Source: Raffaelea ambrosiae
Lineage: Eukaryota > Ascomycota > Sordariomycetes > Ophiostomatales > Ophiostomataceae
Direction of reading: 5' to 3'
Length of the DNA: 64,000 bases
Assembly (NCBI GenBank): GCA_002778195.1
Contig: PCDI01000014.1
Span: 124,001-188,000 of the forward strand
The position numbers and the translations under genes were made by a program. This document shows, one piece after another, positions 33,684 to 45,173 of this stretch. Each line of letters opens with the position of its first letter. The stretch's first letter is position 1. A model generated the notes under the pieces. The model did no database searches and was not told the DNA's origin. It saw only the letters and a list, made by a program, of their open reading frames with translations.

Positions 33684-34829
33684 ATGGCGTCGGCAGCGCC
33701 TGCGGCTGGCACCGATGCCGGCAGCAGTAGCAAGAAGAAGGCGCCGAGTGCGCTGCGGTCGATTCTGGCTGGATCGACAGCTGGTGCTGTCGAAATTGGT
33801 TCGTCTGGAGCTGTCGAAATTGTCTGTCTAAGCTGTGATTACTGACTGCTTTCCAGCCATTACATACCCAGCTGAATGCATGTCATGTCCTCCCTCCCCT
33901 AACCAAACGCGACCCTTGAAAGACCTCGCAGCTTCTAATCGTAGCAGTCGCCAAAACTCGCACTCAACTAAATCGCAGACTTGCCGATGGCCAGAAACTA
34001 CCATGGCCACCATTTGGCAAGCAGTGGTACGCCGGCTGCACAACATTGATTATTGGCAATTCAGCCAAGGCGGGCATTCGTGAGTTCTCCCTACCATGGG
34101 CCATTTTTCTGGCTACTGGTCCTCCAAAACCCCCTCCCTCGATCTCCTAACAGTTGACTCCATATCTCTGTAATTGCAGGCTTTGTTTCTTTCGACCAGT
34201 ACAAACGCCTTCTGGCCGACGATGAAGGCAAGCTGTCTGGCCCGCGCACCGTCCTCGCAGGCTTCGGCGCCGGCGTCACCGAGTCCCTGCTGGCCGTCAC
34301 ACCTACCGAGAGCATCAAGACGACGCTGATCGACGATCGCAAGTCGGCCAAGCCGCGCCTACGGGGCTTCCTTCATGCAGTGCCTGTCATCGCTCGCGAG
34401 CGTGGTCTTCGTGGATTCTTTCAGGGCTTTGTCCCGACAACGGCGCGGCAGGCTGCAAACTCAGCGGTGCGGTTCTCATCGTACACATTCCTCAAGCAGC
34501 TCGCCGAGAGCTACACAGCACCTGGAGAGAAGCTTGGAACAGTGGGAACATTCAGCATGGGCGCCCTAGCCGGATTAATCACGGTCATTGTGACACAGCC
34601 TTTGGATACCATTAAGACGCGCATGCAGAGCATTGAGGCGCGCCGGGTGTACGGTAACAGCTTCCGCTGTGCCAACCTCATCTTCAAACAGGAGGGTGTA
34701 TTAACGTTCTGGAGCGGCGCATTGCCGCGGTTGGCACGTCTCGTCATGAGTGGTGGAATTGTGTTCACAATGTACGAGAACAGCATGGACTTAATGAGCA
34801 GGCTTGACCCGGAAGGGCGGTACATCTAA
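33684..34829 (+). CDS. Mitochondrial tricarboxylate (citrate) carrier
   Basis: An inner-membrane solute carrier family 25 protein exchanging citrate for malate. Four exons (33684-33798, 33857-33877, 33948-34079, 34180-34829) give 305 aa. Exon 2 is only 21 nt, and intron 2 (33878-33947) starts with GC: splicing GAAT|GCATGT...GCAG|TC restores 'ITYPAEFAKTRTQLNR', the first carrier signature, and no GT donor keeps this frame. The second repeat has 'VTPTESIKTTLIDD' and the third 'VTQPLDTIKTRMQS', giving the three-fold PX[DE]XX[KR] pattern. 'SILAGSTAGAVEIAITYP' and 'GFFQGFVPTTARQAANSAVRF' are typical of Ctp1 rather than other carriers. Confidence 0.92.
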
Positions 34830-35133
34830 AACCAAGAAACAAACAAATCAAGCATCCATATACTACGCAAGCACAAAGGGGAAACAGGATCAGGGGTCCC
34901 GGTAGACAAAAAAAAGAATTCATTTCTCATTGTATATATGGATATGTAGAGGAGCAATTATACCCTGACTACCGCACCCTTCGGCCGTTCCAACCTTTTT
35001 TATCTATCCCATAGAACGCAAGTCCCAATATTATACATTTTGTAAACGCCAACCCATGCAATGTGGTATTCTCTTCCGTGCCCATATTATTTGATCTAGC
35101 AGCCAGGTGTCAATTCGCCAGTCGTCCAATATC
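34830..35133. other. Intergenic, convergent 3' ends
   Basis: About 300 bp, AT-rich 3' flanks. No feature is seen. Confidence 0.5.
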
Positions 35134-35645
35134 TCAAGAAAGTCGAAACATGCCACCGAGCCGCTTCTTAACGCGACCGAAAAAGCTGCGTTGGGGGGCT
35201 TCCTCGAGTTCGGTTATGAGGTCGCCATAGTATGTGGGGTTGCTCTTAGGTTTCATGAGCGGTCCATTGAGGGGATACTGGGAGGTGTTAGAAAAGGAAC
35301 AAACGAGCCCGCAAGACACGGGGTACCAGCACATACAGTTGTTTGGTAGCGGTTGTCGAGGAGGGAGAAGAGAGCATTGACCTGGCGGAGCTGCTGCAGG
35401 TCGGCTGACACTGGCTTTGTCGCGTTGCCAAATTTGCTGCTAAACGGCTGGACGGTGCGACCTGCGATACGATCGGCCAGGTCTTGGTTAAGGACTTCTT
35501 GTAGCTGGAGGTCTGGCCGTAACTGGTCCTTAGGCCAGCGGGCAAATGCGGCCTTGTACTGCTTTTGAAGCACCTGAAAAGTCAGAAGAGGAGAAGTCGG
35601 ACAAGTAGAATCAAGTGAACATACAGTCTTTATGGGGCCCGACAT
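35134..35645 (-). CDS. Small mitochondrial assembly factor, UQCC2/Cbp6-like
   Basis: Three exons (35625-35645, 35337-35573, 35134-35277; introns 51 and 59 bp, both GT-AG) encode 133 aa. Exon 1 codes for seven residues. The core 'YKAAFARWPKDQLRPDLQLQ' resembles the UQCC2/MNF1/Cbp6 family ('...WP.D..R...L'), which binds cytochrome b mRNA or newly made cytochrome b during complex III assembly in the matrix. The C-terminal half 'NPTYYGDLITELEEAP' and the basic 'GRVKKRLGGMF' appear fungal-specific. The family call rests on a short motif, so another small mitochondrial protein is possible. Confidence 0.6.
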
Positions 35646-36375
35646 GCTGGCAACGGAATCTGGCGTCTTGTATTTGGAGCACTGCTGAAGTTGTCGCAAA
35701 CTTTAATGCATATTGCACGAAAACCGAACACAAAAAAAAAGGCTACGATGCTGAAAAAAATGAAGACCGCTGATTGGCTGGCAGTATTCCATAGACTATG
35801 ATTACATAACAGAGGAAACACGCTCGGTCTTTGTGCTCAGCCACCCCTCCTTGGCCACAAGCAAAGAAGACAGTGGAACAACCTCAACAAAGCTAGGACA
35901 TGTCAGGCGCCTGCAAGTCTGTCGTCAGCAGCCCCAACCGACGTCCCGATACTCGCCCCCCCTAAAATCGCCCATCCCTATCGAAAATGACCGCACCCTT
36001 TGACGCTGCCTGACATCTTCGCACGCATTTATCCTTCCGCCGTCTGCGGACGAACACCAGGCTTTTTCTGCCTTTGCTGTTCATGTCGTACCCTGTGACG
36101 GATCCTCGAATCTTCCTCCCCGTCGCTCGTTTTTCCGTATTCTGCATATCCACCACCCTTGACATCGTCGGAAGTTATTCGAAACATTGGCTGCCTCACT
36201 TCCTTAGTCGCGCGACAACACACACCGACCGGCTGGCCGACCGCACGAACACTCTTCCGCTGAGGAGACGTCGTATCAGCTTGACCGAAGATATCATCGG
36301 AGAAGACAGCCTCAACCCTCCTACATCCTCACCCACCACCCATAGTTGTCCTCATTCGAGACAGCAGCCACCGCC
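35646..36375. other. Divergent promoter region
   Basis: 730 bp between the UQCC2-like gene and the Bsd2-like gene. No gene or convincing motif is seen. Confidence 0.5.
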
Positions 36376-37679
36376 ATGTCTGGGCGATATGAGCGGGTAA
36401 GTTGGACGACATGTCTTGTGCCATGCGCTTCAAACGCCCCACGCAAGGAGAAACAGATTGCTCACACTTTTGTCAAAACAGGTACATGCCCGTGACGTCG
36501 ACGAGCCAGATTCGCCGGCGCTGGGCGTCCCCAACTCGCCGCCCCCGTCTTTCCACTCGCGAGCCTCCTCCCGAGGCTCGTCCCGGCGCCCGGGCTACAC
36601 CGACAGCGGCCACGTAGTGGACCCAGCACTGGCCGATGCCTTTGACACAGACGGCGACGAAGAGAGCGACGACGAAGCCGACGATCGTCAGCGCCTTGTG
36701 CGCAACCCAACCGTATCCCCCGATTCTACGCCCATCACAAGCGCCGCGTCAGCAGCGACCACATCCCCGTCAGCCGCTCAACGCACATCAGCGCAGCCAG
36801 CAGCACGGTCGAACCGCGTGTACGGCGGCGGCATTCAGTCGGACGGCGTCTTTTCCAACATCACGGCCAAGCCTGAGGCCGGCGCCGAGAAGGATGAGCA
36901 ACCTCCAGTATGTTCTGACCTTGCTTCGCCCCCTGCCTCTCCAACTCTTTCGTCCTTCGTTTCCTCTCCCCTTTGTCGTGTCTTACCCCCATCCCTGCTC
37001 TTGTTGCCTACTGCAACCAGACTGTAGAAGATGCTAACGCATACACCAGACATACGAACAGGCTGCGGCTGATGCGGCCCCGCCCTACTGGGAAACGACT
37101 ATTCTCGCACCTGGCCTCGGCGGCCCCGACGAAGTCTTTATCGACGGCATGCCTGTTGGCTCATTCTTCTCGTTTGTCTGGAACGGCATGATTTCCATGT
37201 CCTTCCAGATCGTCGGCTTCCTCCTTACGTACCTGCTCCATTCGACACACGCTGCCAAAAACGGCTCTCGCGCTGGCTTGGGCATCACTCTGATTCAGTA
37301 TGGATTCTACATGAAAGGCACCTCCAACTCGGGTGCTGGAGGCATGTCGGCAGCCGGCCAAGCCGCGGCTTCTGGCAGTGGCACCGCAGGTACCCCAGAC
37401 GGCTACGCAGACCCGCCCGACCCGAACTCGCACGACTTTGACCCTGGCAGCGTAGGCAGCGGCAACGCGGGTGGCGGCAGCGGCAGCAGTTTGGCGGATA
37501 TTGCTAGCTCAGAATGGGTAGCCTATGCGTTGATGATTGTAGGGTGGTTCATATTGATCCGCGCAGTGAGCGACTATCTGAAGGCCCGGCGACACGAACA
37601 GTTGGTGCTACAGAGTCCGGACCGGGGGCTGGGTGTGGCGGTCATTGCCGACGGCGAAAACCCAGAGCATGTTGTCTAA
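36376..37679 (+). CDS. Bsd2/NDFIP-family adaptor for Rsp5 ubiquitin ligase
   Basis: A Golgi/endosomal membrane adaptor that recruits the Rsp5/NEDD4 ligase to sort proteins such as metal transporters to the vacuole. Three exons (36376-36396, 36482-36907, 37050-37679) give 358 aa. A long Ser/Pro-rich and acidic cytosolic N-terminus is followed by hydrophobic spans ('SFFSFVWNGMISMSFQIVGF', then the 'LGITLIQYGFYMK' region, and 'WVAYALMIVGWFILIRAV'). The ligase-binding PY motif PPTY (P148-Y151) is assembled across intron 2: exon 2 ends in Pro-Pro and exon 3 begins Thr-Tyr. 'AADAAPPYWETTI' follows, as in fungal Bsd2. A Gly/Ser-rich loop separates the last two spans. Confidence 0.88.
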
Positions 37680-38280
37680 GGAGTCCCTGTCCCTTTTTCT
37701 TCTGCATCTGAATATTTGTTTCTTTCTGGTTTAGGATTGCTACGGTTCGTCATGGGTTGTTACAAGGATTCGCTATTTTGTTCTGTCTTTTTTCTTCTTA
37801 GCGGCTTGCGCTATACTGGAGGCCTTGGGCACATGTATAAAGGCAAAGCATTCCCGCAGCATACAGCCTAATGCTCAGGAAATGGCGTTCATTGATCTCC
37901 CTACCAGTTTCCATACAGTTCAAATGTGCAGGTGGCATGTGTTTGTTGCTGTCACGTATGGTTCACTGAGCGTGTAAACGTGACGAAGGCCGCTGACGGC
38001 GTTAGTTGCAGCACAATCGACATATTAGTAGAGTGGGGTCAAATCGCTTGCAGCAACTCCAGCAACCTCACCATCCCTACACAACCAAGAAGATCCAACC
38101 TCACACATGTCCACCAGAGGTGCACCGCACCCCCGATACATAGTGAGCCAAGTTGCAGACGTTGAAGAATAACTACGTTGAATACCCAACCACATCGTGG
38201 CCAACCTGACGCACTGCATTCGCCGCTTCCTGCTCCCCCGCCTGGGTACGCCGTCTCGTGGTCACCGGCGACGTTCTCAT
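37680..38280. other. Intergenic upstream of PIMT gene
   Basis: 601 bp. The PIMT frame stays open upstream to about 38197, but no ATG is present in that extension. No other feature is seen. Confidence 0.5.
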
Positions 38281-39024
38281 ATGGCTTGGCGCAGCTCTGG
38301 CGACTCCAACGCGGCCCTCGTGGCCAACCTGCGCCAGAACGGGATCATCACTAGCGATCGTGTCGCGGCTGCTTTCCTTGCCGTAGACCGAGCCCACTAT
38401 GCGCCCCGCAACCCCTACCAAGACTCACCCCAGAGCATCGGCTATGGCGTGACAATTTCGGCACCACACATGCATGCCTTCGCCATAGAGCACCTCTTGC
38501 CGTTTCTCATGCCCGGCGACGGACGGCCCGCACCCCGGGTTCTGGACATCGGCTCCGGCTCGGGATACTTGACGCATGTGCTGGCTGAGCTGGTTGGTGA
38601 CGCAGGCGGCTGTGTCATTGGCGTGGAACACTTGGCGGCTCTCAAGGAGCAGGCGGAGGCCAACATGCGCAAAAGCGAGTCTGGCCGGCACTACCTGGCA
38701 TCGGGACGAGTCAAATTCTTCGTCGGAGATGGCCGGTTGGGTGCACCGCCGTCCGAATGCAGCAGCGACGCCACCCGCTTCGACGCCATCCACGTGGGCG
38801 CATCAGCAGTGGAAGTGCATCAGGCTCTGCTGGATCAGCTGCAGTGTCCCGGACGTATTTTTATGCCGCTGGATGATAGAGTAGAAGGTCGGCCGGACAC
38901 AGTGGACTCCCGAAACCAGCACGTGTGGACGATCGAGAAGGACGCCCAGGGAGACTTGACACATAAGAAACTCTTTGGGGTACGATACGTACCGTTAACG
39001 GACGCACCCAAGACTGTCGGATAA
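38281..39024 (+). CDS. Protein-L-isoaspartate O-methyltransferase
   Basis: A SAM-dependent repair enzyme that methylates L-isoaspartyl residues in aged proteins. Intronless, 247 aa. The ATG at 38281 gives 'MAWRSSGDSNAALVANLRQNG', the normal N-terminus. The substrate/active-site loop 'YGVTISAPHMHAFAIEHL', SAM motif I 'VLDIGSGSGYLT', and 'DAIHVGASA' are all intact. The C-terminus, with an extended 'SRNQHVWTIEKDAQGDL', is as in eukaryotic PCMT1. It is probably cytosolic. Confidence 0.92.
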   Translation: MAWRSSGDSNAALVANLRQNGIITSDRVAAAFLAVDRAHYAPRNPYQDSPQSIGYGVTISAPHMHAFAIEHLLPFLMPGDGRPAPRVLDIGSGSGYLTHVLAELVGDAGGCVIGVEHLAALKEQAEANMRKSESGRHYLASGRVKFFVGDGRLGAPPSECSSDATRFDAIHVGASAVEVHQALLDQLQCPGRIFMPLDDRVEGRPDTVDSRNQHVWTIEKDAQGDLTHKKLFGVRYVPLTDAPKTVG

Positions 39025-39379
39025 CAGCAGTGCATGCGTTGCAATGCATTGTATTATGCCAAGAGGGCGTAACGGTCCAGCAAGGAAGGTTTGGAAGCAG
39101 AGCAAGTCCAGGCAGAAGTGCAACATACACACAGTTTTTGAGTACACAATTCGTTGCTTTGACTGGCCCATGTAGTAATAATTAAAGTACTTCCACACCA
39201 TGTTCTTTTCCCCAAGAAAAGCACACTGTCAACGTAAACAGCCGGCAAAAACTGCCGATATTGACCAAGAGCTCAAATGCCAAAATTCCACCGGCAAAGA
39301 TGGGATCTCCAGGATGATTTCCAGTTAGCTACCCAGAGTTCTGTGGATTTTGCAAGAGGAACTTCACTGTTAGGACGTC
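39025..39379. other. Intergenic upstream of the esterase gene
   Basis: 355 bp. No feature is seen. Confidence 0.5.
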
Positions 39380-41532
39380 ATGAGAAAACCAGCCTCTATT
39401 CTTTTGCTTGGTTTAGCATCAGATGCCCTGGGGAAGCAGCATGTTCCCGGAGTGGTTGTTGACTTGGGTTATGCCAAGTACACAAGTGTTTACAACAGAA
39501 CTACGGGGCTAGACGTGTGGAAAGGGTTCGAGAGACATGTTCTATCCACCTTTGGTAACCCAGAAAGCTAATTGAAGAGCAGGATCAGATATGCACGGCC
39601 TCCCGTAGGGAACCTTAGGTGGCAAGCTCCTCAAGTGCCAGCTGCCTTTAACGCATCGCCAGCGTCCGCGCTGGCCGACCATTTCGGTCCAAGGTGTTCA
39701 CAGTCATTCCCACAAGTGCCTGGTCTGTCTTCTTTGCCTCCTACAGGAGATGAGGATTGCTTGTTCTTAAACGTCTATTCGCCATCCTCGCGAAGTAGCT
39801 CCGAGAGGCTGCCAGTTCTGATTTGGATCCACGGTGGTGGTTATGGACAGGGCGACGCAGCTCAGGACATGTCCGGTCTACTCATGGCCAACAACAACAA
39901 CATCGTGGCTGTATCAATTCAATACAGGGTGGGTTTGACTCAGTGCTTAGAAGTCTCGGAATGTTGTTGCTGACTTTTTCAGCTCGGGGCATTTGGTTTC
40001 CTGTCGTCCGCAGAGGTTAAAAGACAAGGTCTCTTGAACGCCGGCCTTGCGGACCAACGCTTGGCCATGGTCTGGGTGAAGAAACACATCTCCAAATTCG
40101 GTGGGGACGAATTTAGAGTGACAATTGCCGGCGAGTCTGCAGGCGCAGGCTCAGTACTGTTGCACAGCCTGGCATCGTCCGATAGCGATGATCTATTTCA
40201 AAATGTACGTTGTAATAACCATCTCAGACAAAGCACATGCTGACAAGATGAGATATTTGCTGCGTCTCCGTGGATACCCACACAACCTCGTTACGACGAC
40301 CGCATCTCCGAGAGACATTATGCAGACTTTGCTAGTGCTGCAGGGTGTCACAAACAGACGGCCAGCACATCTCTATTCGACTGCTTAGTTGAGAAAGACT
40401 CGGGAGTTCTCCAGAATGCTAGCAACTGGGTGTCCACCAACCCGCCAACTGCCCATTCCAATTGGTTAGTGAGGCCAGAAAAACCAAAGTCTATAGATAT
40501 TTACTGACCGCCAGGGCTTTTATTCCCGTCACGGACGACACCTACTTGATGGGGCCTCCAAGCCAATTATTTACTTCTGGACAGCCTGTCCGGGGTACAA
40601 ATGCCCTCATAGGAGTACGTGATTCAACTGCCCATTTATGATGGCTGTTTTTGGTACTTCATTAACAATATATGTTGAAGAATAATGCGGATGAAGGCGT
40701 TTTGATTCCACCAGGTGACATCCAGACGGAGGACGACATAATATCATGGATGCGGTCGTACTTTCTGGGCCTCAGTGATGCTGATATTGACTCTGTGATG
40801 GACATGTACCAAATAAACGGCTCATTCTTACAAAAGTACGAAACTGACGGCCGACACCCTCCGACGGCGAACGAAGTCAGCTCGGTAGCTGTAGGCGAGC
40901 AACAACGCACATATGTGAGACATGGACTCGAAGAGGAATTGTGGAATGGAACAGATGCTAACAGAAATGAGTAGAACATCTACGCGGAAGCGTCCGTAAT
41001 CTGTCCGAGCTACTGGTTAGGAAATGCGTTTTCAACACAGAACAAGCGTGCATTTCATTACCAGTATTCTGTTCCATTTGCCGCACATGGTTTGGACTTG
41101 GCTGCCTACTGGGGACCACCGGGACTAAATCTGGGGCCCGGCTTTGTACAGGCTTTCAGAGGTAAGACAAGACCCGTATGAATTATTTGTCTTGTCTGAA
41201 ATGACTGAAAGCAATTAGAAATAATCGGCCGATTTGTTGCGTTTGGGGACCCGTCACCGTTGCCCGGGTTTCGTGGGACCACCGAGCAGCAACACTCAGC
41301 AGAGGATTGGCCAACATGGCAGGATTGCAGTGGGCTGAGCCACAAGCTTGTGAACCTGAACCAAACGGGTGGGACACCATTCAAAGTGACCTCTCCCACA
41401 GGGGTTGGCACTGTCACTCTGTATGGACCGCCTGGACAACAGAACAGCTTTTCTGTTGAAGATGCCGACGCCTGGGAACGTGGACGTGGGAAACGCTGCA
41501 AATTTTGGCAGAGGCCAAAGGTGCCCCAATAG
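39380..41532 (+). CDS. Secreted type-B carboxylesterase/lipase
   Basis: An alpha/beta-hydrolase of the carboxylesterase type-B family. At first sight the frame is broken by stops, but eight exons splice in phase: 39380-39525, 39583-39928, 39983-40204, 40253-40464, 40515-40614, 40681-40914, 40975-41161 and 41219-41532, giving 586 aa. A signal peptide ('MRKPASILLLGLASDALG') starts it. Joins restore 'VWKGIRYARPPVGNLRW', the oxyanion loop 'WIHGGGYGQGD', the nucleophile elbow 'GESAGAGS' (S216), 'NNADEGVLIPP' with the likely acid, and 'VPFAAHGLDLAAYWG' with the likely His. Intron 1 has a poor donor (GTTCGA) but no better one keeps the frame. Seven introns make it far denser than its neighbours. Substrate is unknown. 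Confidence 0.82.
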
Positions 41533-42354
41533 TTACTAATCAATGACAATGTAAAGGCAGGTGGAACTGTAGGCCGATTCCCTAGGTGTGGAGCAGATTG
41601 TCCCCTCTAGAGATGCTGTCGGAATTCCGCCCTTGTGCCGGCGGAGTTGCCGCTACGTCAGAATCACGAGACGCAAACGTGGCCCATCTGGGAGATAAAC
41701 CGATACGAGTGGGCTTGCTCGGGACGGGCCTCAGCACTGCTACTCTACCGCGGTCGGGAGGATTCTGGCTACTCCAAGAAGGGATAACCATCCCTTGGCA
41801 TGATGATTCGACATGTGATTGGCATTCTGCTAAGTAGGTTTCACAGCTCGGATTCGGCAAAGCTGAGCAAGGTTGGATTCGAGCTGCAAAACCTTACAAT
41901 ATACCTACCGGGATATTGAGTTCCAAATCTGGGTTTACGGTAGATTCATGGCTCATCTCACCTTACTTTGGACTGTGGCACCTGGTTGACAGTTTAGTTC
42001 AATCGTCACCGCATAGACAGACCGCAATGCAGAAGAGCAAGAGCATGACGTATGAAACATTTTTTTAGGGGCCAAGACATATGTGTTCTACTATGCAATT
42101 TATCAATTGTTGAGAGATTTGTCGCTTACGCTTATGTACAGGGTTGTCTGCCGACTCCCAACAAAACTCGTGGCAGCGGTGAGTTCAGACTCCAACCCAG
42201 ACCCTTCACTGCCGTGTAAGTCGCCTGTTGTGGGACTGCTGTATTTTTCTGGCCTGGTGCATCTGCGAGCGATTTCAGACTAGCAATATGGCAGGAGGGA
42301 CGATGGTTGTGCAAAATGTTCCGAAGGCATGGCGTCATTCCTTGTTGATTGTGA
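41533..42354. other. Intergenic, convergent 3' ends
   Basis: 822 bp without a recognisable gene. Short ORFs here are not supported by any family motif. Confidence 0.45.
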
Positions 42355-43692
42355 TCAGAAGTGTGGAATGTACCTTGCCCAGTCAACGTTTTCATATGCC
42401 GTTGGGTCCATTGCTCGGAGACCAATAAACGCTTCGGTAGCTAGGAAAAGTCTCGCAGCGGCATAGGTCCAGGCCAGAGGAAAAATGCTCCAGAATTCGA
42501 ATTTGAGTGGCAAAATTTTGGGTTCACCAGAAGTTTCCACCCTCTGAAGAGCCTCCTCGAGAGACGGCAGCTTCGACTTCCAGAACGCTTTGTAGAACCA
42601 TCTCTGCCAGAAACCCCTCCGCCACCAAGACGCAGCTGTCTCACAAACCCAGAATGCAACCGTGTTGCCGAATAAGAACATGCTCGAGGCTCTCCAGAGA
42701 ACACGCTCCATGTTTGTTGGGTAGTCAAATCGCCATCCCAGGAGGTGAATCCCAGCGTAAAGAAGACTGCCGAAACACAGCAGCAGCTTCTGAAATCCAT
42801 TTAGAGTGTCCTTATCTGGTAGTCTGTCATTATGGAGCCTTGGAATGGGTCGCTCGTGGGGAGAGACAGGCATCCTCATAAACGTCTGAACATTCAGAGC
42901 CCAGCTAGGCCTCAAATCGTCAACGAAATCCAGTGGAGTGTGATCCCAGTTCCTGAGAGCGCGACCACCTGCTTCCTGTCTGACTCGATGAATCGTCACT
43001 CCTTCTCTCAGGCGAAGTTGGAAAGGTGTCAGAACATCAACGGGCTTCTTCCACCAGCAGATGCTGGTCATACAGGAGCAAGTAACAATAGCTAGAGCAC
43101 TAATCTCCAGGGTCGTGATGGTCAGATGCTGTGAATAACGCCCACAACACTGCAAAATGAGGTAGCTGTTTTGGAAAAAGGAAACCAGTTTTGCAATAGC
43201 GTCCTGCTTAGACTTGTCGTCGATTTCGTCCAAGGTCGTCTGAGGCATGTCGAGGTAGCCGTGAATGACCAGCCAGTGGATGTGCTTCGAAGTCACCGGA
43301 AATGGTTTGCTATCGGGTGGACAAAGAAGAAACCCACCCATATCTGCAAAAACGCCGTGCCGCAGTGTCCAGCCTTGGTGATCAGAGGCCTTGAAATCCC
43401 TGACAGATGCTCGTGCCTTGGCCCATTGTGCACTGGCATACGTCAATATGAACTCGGGTCCTGATATTGCAACTATCATCCAAAACAGACGCCTTCTCAA
43501 GATTTTCCATGTCGTTTCTTCCGGGCTGGGAACGTTCAGACATAGGATTGTGAACGTGCTGATGAAAATTGTTACAAGACAATAGGATAGGATGTCAAAT
43601 GTTCCCCGAGTGTTTGGTTGTGATACCCAACCGTGAATGCGGCCGTCATGCGAGATATTGTACTCAGATTCGACAATCGTTGCGTTGGCCAT
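42355..43692 (-). CDS. Fungal multi-span membrane protein of unknown function
   Basis: Intronless, 445 aa. Hydrophobic segments occur near residues 33-55, 68-85, 190-215 and 300-350, and one lies near the C-terminus. 'RNWDHTPLDFVDDLRPSWAL' and the ending 'AYENVDWARYIPHF' match a family of fungal membrane proteins often present in many copies per genome and usually annotated only as hypothetical. 'FADMGGFLL' and 'LSKGDxx'-type features after 'DDKSKQDAIAK' fit that family's cytosolic loop. No catalytic motif is visible. Family recognition is from memory of the pattern; the function is not known to me. Confidence 0.75.
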   Translation of the reverse strand: MANATIVESEYNISHDGRIHGWVSQPNTRGTFDILSYCLVTIFISTFTILCLNVPSPEETTWKILRRRLFWMIVAISGPEFILTYASAQWAKARASVRDFKASDHQGWTLRHGVFADMGGFLLCPPDSKPFPVTSKHIHWLVIHGYLDMPQTTLDEIDDKSKQDAIAKLVSFFQNSYLILQCCGRYSQHLTITTLEISALAIVTCSCMTSICWWKKPVDVLTPFQLRLREGVTIHRVRQEAGGRALRNWDHTPLDFVDDLRPSWALNVQTFMRMPVSPHERPIPRLHNDRLPDKDTLNGFQKLLLCFGSLLYAGIHLLGWRFDYPTNMERVLWRASSMFLFGNTVAFWVCETAASWWRRGFWQRWFYKAFWKSKLPSLEEALQRVETSGEPKILPLKFEFWSIFPLAWTYAAARLFLATEAFIGLRAMDPTAYENVDWARYIPHF

Positions 43693-44329
43693 TGGGGCAG
43701 TGCTGTAGGATCAAGGTAGAAGTGTTATGGCAATGTAGAGACATAAAGATCGTGGCTGTAATTGGGCCATCTTTCGAACAACAAATACTAGAGTAACAAG
43801 GGAAAAGTGCAGGCAGAGCAGGCAATAAATATTGTCACCAGACAAGCCCGCAAGTCAATATCAAGGATCCCATTTCATTCCACGATCTATATGCCACGTC
43901 TCTACTACCGGTCTCACCTGCGCCATGCGGTTGTACTGCACAACAGCATCGATCGCTGCCCATTCACGGCGATCGTAGCGGACATATTAGCCAGGGAAGT
44001 GTCGGCAAAGGGGAGGTCTAAGAGACAGATCAAGATCTTACATGTGAAAAGCCGGAAGCCAGGCCAAGGAAGTTTTGCGGATGCCAACGTGGAAGAACTC
44101 GACAAACAGGCTGGTTGTCCGGCGAAGTCATTGCTAGATAGCGCCTCAAACTTAGCCTGCCTGGTCTCAGATATGTATGATGTCTAGAGCACCAACACGG
44201 TAACAAGACACATAGAGGATCACATAAGCATAGATAGGGGCCTCTGGTGAGCCAGAAGGAGAGAGGGATAGAATCTATTTACTGCCTCTGGCTCCAGGCC
44301 TTTCTCTCTAGAATCATTAATAAAATAAT

Positions 44330-44374
44330 CACGTTTTCACGTCTATACTGTGTTTCTTTTCTGATTTGCTCTTC
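44330..44374 (+). repeat. Diverged repeat copy 1 in AT-rich island
   Basis: Begins CACGTTTTCACGTCTATACT. It aligns with the copies at 44647 and 45127 and is the most T-rich of the three. Confidence 0.5.
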
Positions 44375-44646
44375 AAGGTTGAAGTAGGTTTGAAAGTTAC
44401 TTTGACGATTTTTATTAAAACCCCCAAATTAATACTTCTTATTTATTTTGAAAAAAAAAAATACAAGATTTATATAAGATTTGTATAATAAAACAGCATT
44501 TGAAACTGTAGATTAAACGTTATCATAGAAGAACATTGAATAGTTAAAAAAGGGAGTAATATAAAACTCCACCTGTAGCTTTCAAGCCCAAGGCCAGGTC
44601 TTATTCTCTCTCTCTTTCAAGAAAAAATCCCTAATAATCAACTAAC

Positions 44647-44693
44647 CACGTCTTTACGCCTATACCGTACCTCTTCCGCGCTATTTCATCCTT
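44647..44693 (+). repeat. Diverged repeat copy 2 in AT-rich island
   Basis: Begins CACGTCTTTACGCCTATACC. Compared over 44 bases with copy 3, I count seven differences. Five are C-to-T or G-to-A changes in this copy, as RIP would leave. Confidence 0.5.
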
Positions 44694-45126
44694 ATTTGAC
44701 AACATATACAGACGTGATAACTAAATAAGCTCTAAATCAAACACTTTAACATTAAACAGTGTTATATTCAAGAGTATACATTTATTTATAAAAGTTGTCA
44801 ATATCAAACATAGTTATTTGAAACAAAAATCGAGTTATCAATGAGTAGTTACGTTTTACCGGCTTTCACTCCGATTAATAAACTTCAAAATTTATTAAAA
44901 CTATACATACATATATATATGATTTAAGAAAACATTAAAAACATATAACATAATTAAATTAGTATTTTTGTGAATTAAATCTATCTAAAATAAAAGTAAT
45001 AATTAAAATACTTATACGATGATTTGCTGTTTAATGAAGGGATCACATGACTATAGATACTGCCTTATTATTAACCAGAGGGGCGGGATAAACTTGCCTG
45101 CGGTTGTCTCTGGCCGTAGGCCCTTT

Positions 45127-45173
45127 CACGCCTTTACGCCTATGCCGTGCCCCTCCCGCTCTAGTTCATCACA
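45127..45173 (+). repeat. Diverged repeat copy 3, least AT-shifted
   Basis: Begins CACGCCTTTACGCCTATGCC and lies at the right edge of the AT-rich island, where base composition returns to normal. It may be the copy nearest the ancestral sequence. Confidence 0.5.

Noticed and set aside
38197..38280. N-terminal extension of the isoaspartate methyltransferase
   Set aside because: It would begin with GTG. The ATG at 38281 gives the family's usual N-terminus.
39572..41532. Carboxylesterase read as a pseudogene because of in-frame stops and frame changes
   Set aside because: Seven introns with acceptable splice sites restore every family motif and all phases agree.
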